A stretch of DNA of 9,639 nt. It comes from DASUGM01 sp036274055. GTDB taxonomy: Bacteria; Acidobacteriota; Vicinamibacteria; Vicinamibacterales; SCN-69-37. Each line of letters starts with the position of its first letter. Positions within the stretch are counted from its first letter, which is position 1. Below are positions 7,313 through 9,639 of the stretch, one piece after another. The DNA lies in assembly GCA_036274055.1 (NCBI GenBank), contig DASUGM010000030.1:1-9639 (forward strand). Direction: 5' to 3'. Position numbers and translations under genes: made by a program. Below the pieces are notes generated by a model, which did no database searches, had not been told where the DNA came from, and saw only the letters and a list, made by a program, of their open reading frames with translations.

Positions 7313-9316
7313 ATGACCGAGCGCGGTCCGAAGGTCGATCGGTTCGTCGAGGGCGCGCTGCCGCCGCGGGCGCTCTGGCCACGCCTGGAATGGGCGGGAC
7401 TTCCGGACCCCGGATATCCGGAGCGACTGAATGCCGCTGCCGAACTGCTCGACAAATGGATCGCCGGCGGCCAGGGCGGCCGCACGGTCTTTCATCACGA
7501 TGGCGGACCGTGGTCGTATCAACGGCTGTTCGAAACCGCCAATCGCATCGCGCACGTGCTCGTGACGGATTTCGGCCTGATTCCTGGCGGCCGTGTGCTG
7601 TTGCGGGCGCCAAATCAGCCGATGCTTGCCGCGTGCTGGTTTGCAGTGATCAAGGCTGGCGGTGTCGCGGTGACGACCATGCCGTTGCTGCGCGTTCGTG
7701 AGTTGAAGGAGATTATCGCCAAGGCAAAGGTCAGTATCGCGATGACCGATGCCGGCGTCGCGGCGGAGCTTGAAGAGGCGTGCGGCGCCGACGTGCGTGT
7801 CGTCCGGTTCAACGCCGGATCGCTCGAGTCGTTGATGGCGGCAGCGCCGGCGGAGTTCGCCAACGCCGATACCGGCGCGGATTCGCCGGCGATCATCGCG
7901 TTCACGTCCGGCACCACCGGCCGCGCCAAAGGCACGGTGCACTTTCACCGCGATCTGCTCGCCGTGACTGACACCTACTGCCGCCACGTCGTGCGACCCA
8001 GTGCGGAAGACATCTTCATTGGATCGCCGCCGCTCGCGTTCACCTATGGACTGGGCGGGCTGGTGCTGTTCCCGATGCGGTTTGGCGCGTCCACGGCGCT
8101 GCTTGAACAGGCGACGCCGCCGCTGCTGCTCGAGGGCATCCAGCGCTATCGCGCGACCATCACGGTGACTTCGCCGACCGGCTATCGCGCGATGGTCAAG
8201 CTCGCGCCCGGCTTCGACCTGTCGTCACTGCGCAACGGCATCTCCGCCGGAGAGACACTGCCCGCAGCGACGTTCGAGGCATGGCGCGATGCCGTCGGCG
8301 TTCGGTTGATGGACGGCATCGGCTCGACCGAGATGCTGCACATGTTCATCGGTTGTGACGCCGCCGGCGCGCGCGCGGGCTCGACGGGACGCGTCGTTCC
8401 CGGCTACCGCGCCATTGTCGTCGACGAAGACGGAGCCGAAGTTGCGGTGGGAACCGTCGGCCGCCTTGCCGTCAGCGGGCCGACCGGTTGCCGGTATCTC
8501 GACGACCTCGACAACCAGCGCAAGTACGTGCAGCACGGCTGGAACCTCACCGGCGACGCCTATCGCGTCGACGAGGACGGCTACTTCTGGTACCAGGCGC
8601 GCACCGACGACATGATCGTGACTTCCGGCTACAACGTGTCGGGCGTCGAAGTAGAAAACGTTCTGATGATGCACGCCGCCGTCGCTGAGACGGCGGTGAT
8701 CGGCGTCAGCGACGAGGCGCGCGGCCAGATCGTGAAGGCGTTCGTGGTGCCGGCCGACGGATCAGGCGGCTCGGATGCGCTCGCGCGCGAACTGCAGGAG
8801 TTCGTCAAAGCGCAGCTGGCGCCTTACAAATATCCGCGTGCGGTGGAGTTCGTGCGCGAGCTGCCGCGAACGCTGACTGGCAAGATCCAGCGATTTCGCC
8901 TGCGACAGGAGGAGACACCGATGGTTGCGGTTCATCAGCCAGCCGACTGGCCGCGACCGGCCGGCTACGCCAACGCCGTCAGCGCGACCGGCCGATGCGT
9001 CTTCGTCGCCGGTCAGGTCGGATGGAATCCGGTGACGGCTTGTTTTGAGACCGACGACTTCGCCGGTCAGGTCCGACAGGCGCTCGCGAACATCGTGACC
9101 GCGCTTGGCGCCGCCGGCGCCGGCGTCGAGCACATCACGCGGTTGACGTGGTACGTCACCGACCGCGATGAATATCTGCTCAGCCGCAAGGCAATCGGCG
9201 CGCACTACCGCGAGGTCCTCGGCCGCCACTTTCCCGCGATGTCCGTCGTCGTCGTCAAAGGCCTGGTCGAGCCCGGCGCCAAAGTGGAGATCGAAGCGAC
9301 AGCAGTGGTGGGCTGA
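7313..9316 (+). CDS. Aryl-CoA ligase (2-aminobenzoate-CoA ligase type) fused to a C-terminal RidA-family domain
   Basis: This is a 667-residue open frame. Residues 1-536 form an ANL-family adenylating enzyme that joins an aromatic acid to CoA through an acyl-AMP. It has the phosphate-binding FTSGTTGRAKG (197-207), DGIGSTE (334-340), TGD (413-415) with ribose-binding D415, the RTDDMI hinge and SGYNVSGVEVE, and the A10 motif TGKIQR with catalytic K524. The N-terminal LPPRALWP segment and SGYN resemble 2-aminobenzoate-CoA ligases more than plain benzoate-CoA ligases. Only about seven residues (QEETP) separate the usual ligase end from a full RidA/YjgF domain at 537-667 (AGQVGWNP to VEIEA), with no stop between them. 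AAGGA at 7303-7307 precedes the ATG. The fusion is odd: such genes are normally separate, and a strong ribosome binding site plus ATG survives at the junction. A sequencing error that removed a stop codon cannot be excluded. Confidence 0.9.
   Translation: MTERGPKVDRFVEGALPPRALWPRLEWAGLPDPGYPERLNAAAELLDKWIAGGQGGRTVFHHDGGPWSYQRLFETANRIAHVLVTDFGLIPGGRVLLRAPNQPMLAACWFAVIKAGGVAVTTMPLLRVRELKEIIAKAKVSIAMTDAGVAAELEEACGADVRVVRFNAGSLESLMAAAPAEFANADTGADSPAIIAFTSGTTGRAKGTVHFHRDLLAVTDTYCRHVVRPSAEDIFIGSPPLAFTYGLGGLVLFPMRFGASTALLEQATPPLLLEGIQRYRATITVTSPTGYRAMVKLAPGFDLSSLRNGISAGETLPAATFEAWRDAVGVRLMDGIGSTEMLHMFIGCDAAGARAGSTGRVVPGYRAIVVDEDGAEVAVGTVGRLAVSGPTGCRYLDDLDNQRKYVQHGWNLTGDAYRVDEDGYFWYQARTDDMIVTSGYNVSGVEVENVLMMHAAVAETAVIGVSDEARGQIVKAFVVPADGSGGSDALARELQEFVKAQLAPYKYPRAVEFVRELPRTLTGKIQRFRLRQEETPMVAVHQPADWPRPAGYANAVSATGRCVFVAGQVGWNPVTACFETDDFAGQVRQALANIVTALGAAGAGVEHITRLTWYVTDRDEYLLSRKAIGAHYREVLGRHFPAMSVVVVKGLVEPGAKVEIEATAVVG
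8907..8912 (+). promoter_or_regulatory. Internal Shine-Dalgarno site at the ligase/RidA junction
   Basis: A complete AGGAGG lies 8 nt before an in-frame ATG at 8921, exactly where the RidA domain begins. It encodes part of QEE in the fusion frame. Consensus sequence and ideal spacing together suggest that this served, and may still serve, as the start of a separate RidA gene. Confidence 0.7.
8921..9316 (+). CDS. RidA/YjgF-family protein, possible stand-alone product from an internal start
   Basis: This 131-residue segment has a whole RidA-family domain: NAV..GRCVFVAGQVGWNP near its start, the helix QVRQALANIVTAL, TRLTWYVTD, and the C-terminal VEIEATAVV strand. RidA proteins are trimers that hydrolyse reactive enamines and imines. 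In the reference enzyme an Arg (R105 of E. coli RidA, in PARS) binds the substrate carboxylate; here the matching motif is PAMS, with Met at position 107 (643 of the fusion). That places it among Rid subgroups lacking the Arg, whose activities are mostly unknown. It could act on the 2-amino enamine intermediate of anthraniloyl-CoA breakdown, but this is inference. It is in frame with the ligase, so this entry marks an alternative product, not a separate locus. Confidence 0.5.
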   Translation: MVAVHQPADWPRPAGYANAVSATGRCVFVAGQVGWNPVTACFETDDFAGQVRQALANIVTALGAAGAGVEHITRLTWYVTDRDEYLLSRKAIGAHYREVLGRHFPAMSVVVVKGLVEPGAKVEIEATAVVG

Positions 9317-9386
9317 GTCAAAAGCGCTTGTCACAAGAGCTGTGAACCGTCGAGGACGTGGAGAACATGGTTGGAAAAGACATACG
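9313..9386 (+). repeat. Solitary copy (A) of the downstream repeat family
   Basis: Beginning at the ligase-RidA stop codon, TGAGTCAAAAGCG is followed by blocks that line up with both arms of the palindrome at 9389-9565: AAGAGCT, AACC, CGTGGAGAA and TTGGAAAAGAC. The first 58 positions agree with the reverse complement of the right arm at roughly three quarters of sites. A gap of about 10 nt is needed in the second half. It is in direct orientation to the left arm, and no inverted partner of its own is seen. Confidence 0.7.
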
Positions 9387-9388
9387 CT

Positions 9389-9565
9389 GAGTGAAAAGCG
9401 TCCGTCGTAAGGGTCGCTAACCTTGGAGGGCGTAGAGAAGAACAAGTTCTCTTCCTTGGGAAAGACTCGCGAGATGCGCATCTCGTCAGGGTTCCCCAAG
9501 AGAAAGAACCGCTCTTCTCCACGCACTCCAAGGTTAGAAGCTCTTACGACAGACGCTTTTCACTC
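9389..9565. repeat. Long imperfect palindrome, about 88-nt arms, no spacer
   Basis: The left arm (9389-9477) and the reverse complement of the right arm (9478-9565) match at about 80 percent of positions by hand alignment, with one single-base indel. Well-kept blocks are GAGTGAAAAGCGTC, GTCGTAAG, CTAACCTTGGAG and GCGT.GAGAAGA. The centre is a perfect 16-bp palindrome, CGAGATGC/GCATCTCG (9470-9485). Transcribed from either strand it would fold into one very long hairpin. It lies between convergent genes and contains no credible coding frame. It resembles REP- or MITE-type non-autonomous elements, but no target-site duplication or transposase was seen. Family membership is unknown. Confidence 0.85.
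9394..9560. terminator. Possible bidirectional terminator in the palindrome stem
   Basis: At the base of the palindrome, AAAAGCGTC on the left pairs with GACGCTTTT on the right. This gives an A-tract, GC-rich step and T-tract on both strands, as in bidirectional intrinsic terminators. The location between two convergent stop codons fits. The stem is far longer than a normal terminator hairpin, so the function is inferred only. Confidence 0.35.
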
Positions 9566-9639
9566 ATTCCACCTTCCAGCTGATCGTCATGTCGGCCCGG
9601 TCCCGCAGCGCGCCGCGCAGCAGGCCGATCAGTCCGGCG
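9564..9639 (-). CDS. C-terminal fragment of a convergent gene, product unknown
   Basis: Read on the minus strand from the window edge, an open frame of 24 residues runs AGLIGLLRGALRDRADM then TISWKVE to a TGA at 9566-9564. The codons end mostly in G or C, as in the neighbouring genes, and the peptide has a plausible helix followed by a terminal strand, so it looks like a real C-terminus. The rest lies outside the window. No family can be named. Its stop codon is the outer edge of the palindromic repeat. Confidence 0.5.
   Translation of the reverse strand, partial: AGLIGLLRGALRDRADMTISWKVE

Noticed and set aside
8762..9526. Minus-strand open frame crossing the palindrome and entering the RidA region
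   Set aside because: It is antisense to the ligase-RidA gene and its first part is only a translation of the palindrome arms; no conserved protein is visible.
9313..9565. Retron or CRISPR-like array in the repeat-filled gap
   Set aside because: There are only three degenerate units in mixed orientation, with no regular spacers and no reverse transcriptase or cas gene in the window; this does not support either system.

Overview
This is a high-GC bacterial window. The strong Shine-Dalgarno sites, tightly packed same-strand genes and G/C-ending codons fit a soil or sediment bacterium. A secreted M13 peptidase beside a CoA-dependent aromatic degradation operon would suit an Acidobacteriota (Vicinamibacteria-like) or similar lineage, but that placement is an inference; no rRNA or marker gene is present.

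Layout. Positions 1-23 hold a near-perfect short hairpin or operator-like palindrome. Positions 114-2141 encode an exported M13-family zinc metallopeptidase that seems unrelated to what follows. A 111-nt gap holds four degenerate 8-9 nt repeats and a weak candidate promoter. From 2253 to 9316 runs a five-gene plus-strand operon with stop/start overlaps or very short gaps: (1) a two-domain flavoprotein, FAD monooxygenase plus Old-Yellow-Enzyme-like reductase, of the 2-aminobenzoyl-CoA monooxygenase/reductase and salicylyl-CoA 5-hydroxylase family; (2) a short-chain dehydrogenase; (3) a crotonase-fold protein; (4) an acyl-CoA dehydrogenase; (5) an aryl-CoA ligase of the 2-aminobenzoate-CoA ligase type, fused in frame to a RidA-family domain.

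How the genes work together. The most economical reading is the aerobic hybrid route for anthranilate (2-aminobenzoate) or a close relative. The ligase makes the aryl-CoA. The bifunctional flavoprotein hydroxylates and reduces the ring to a non-aromatic cyclohexene-type CoA ester. The SDR, crotonase and acyl-CoA dehydrogenase then carry out beta-oxidation-like steps. A Rid domain would fit the enamine in the reduced intermediate, but this one has Met where the canonical catalytic Arg should be. Substrate choice (anthranilate or salicylate) is not proven by sequence, and no thiolase, transporter or regulator lies in the window.

The 247-nt gap between the operon and a convergent minus-strand gene (C-terminal fragment, 9564-9639) is almost filled by one repeat family: a solitary unit at about 9313-9386, then a roughly 177-bp imperfect palindrome at 9389-9565 centred on a perfect 16-bp palindrome. 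The shared repeat edge TGAGTSAAAAGCG supplies the stop codon of both convergent genes. The most noteworthy points are this stop-anchored palindromic element and the ligase-RidA fusion, which still has an intact ribosome binding site and ATG at the domain junction.
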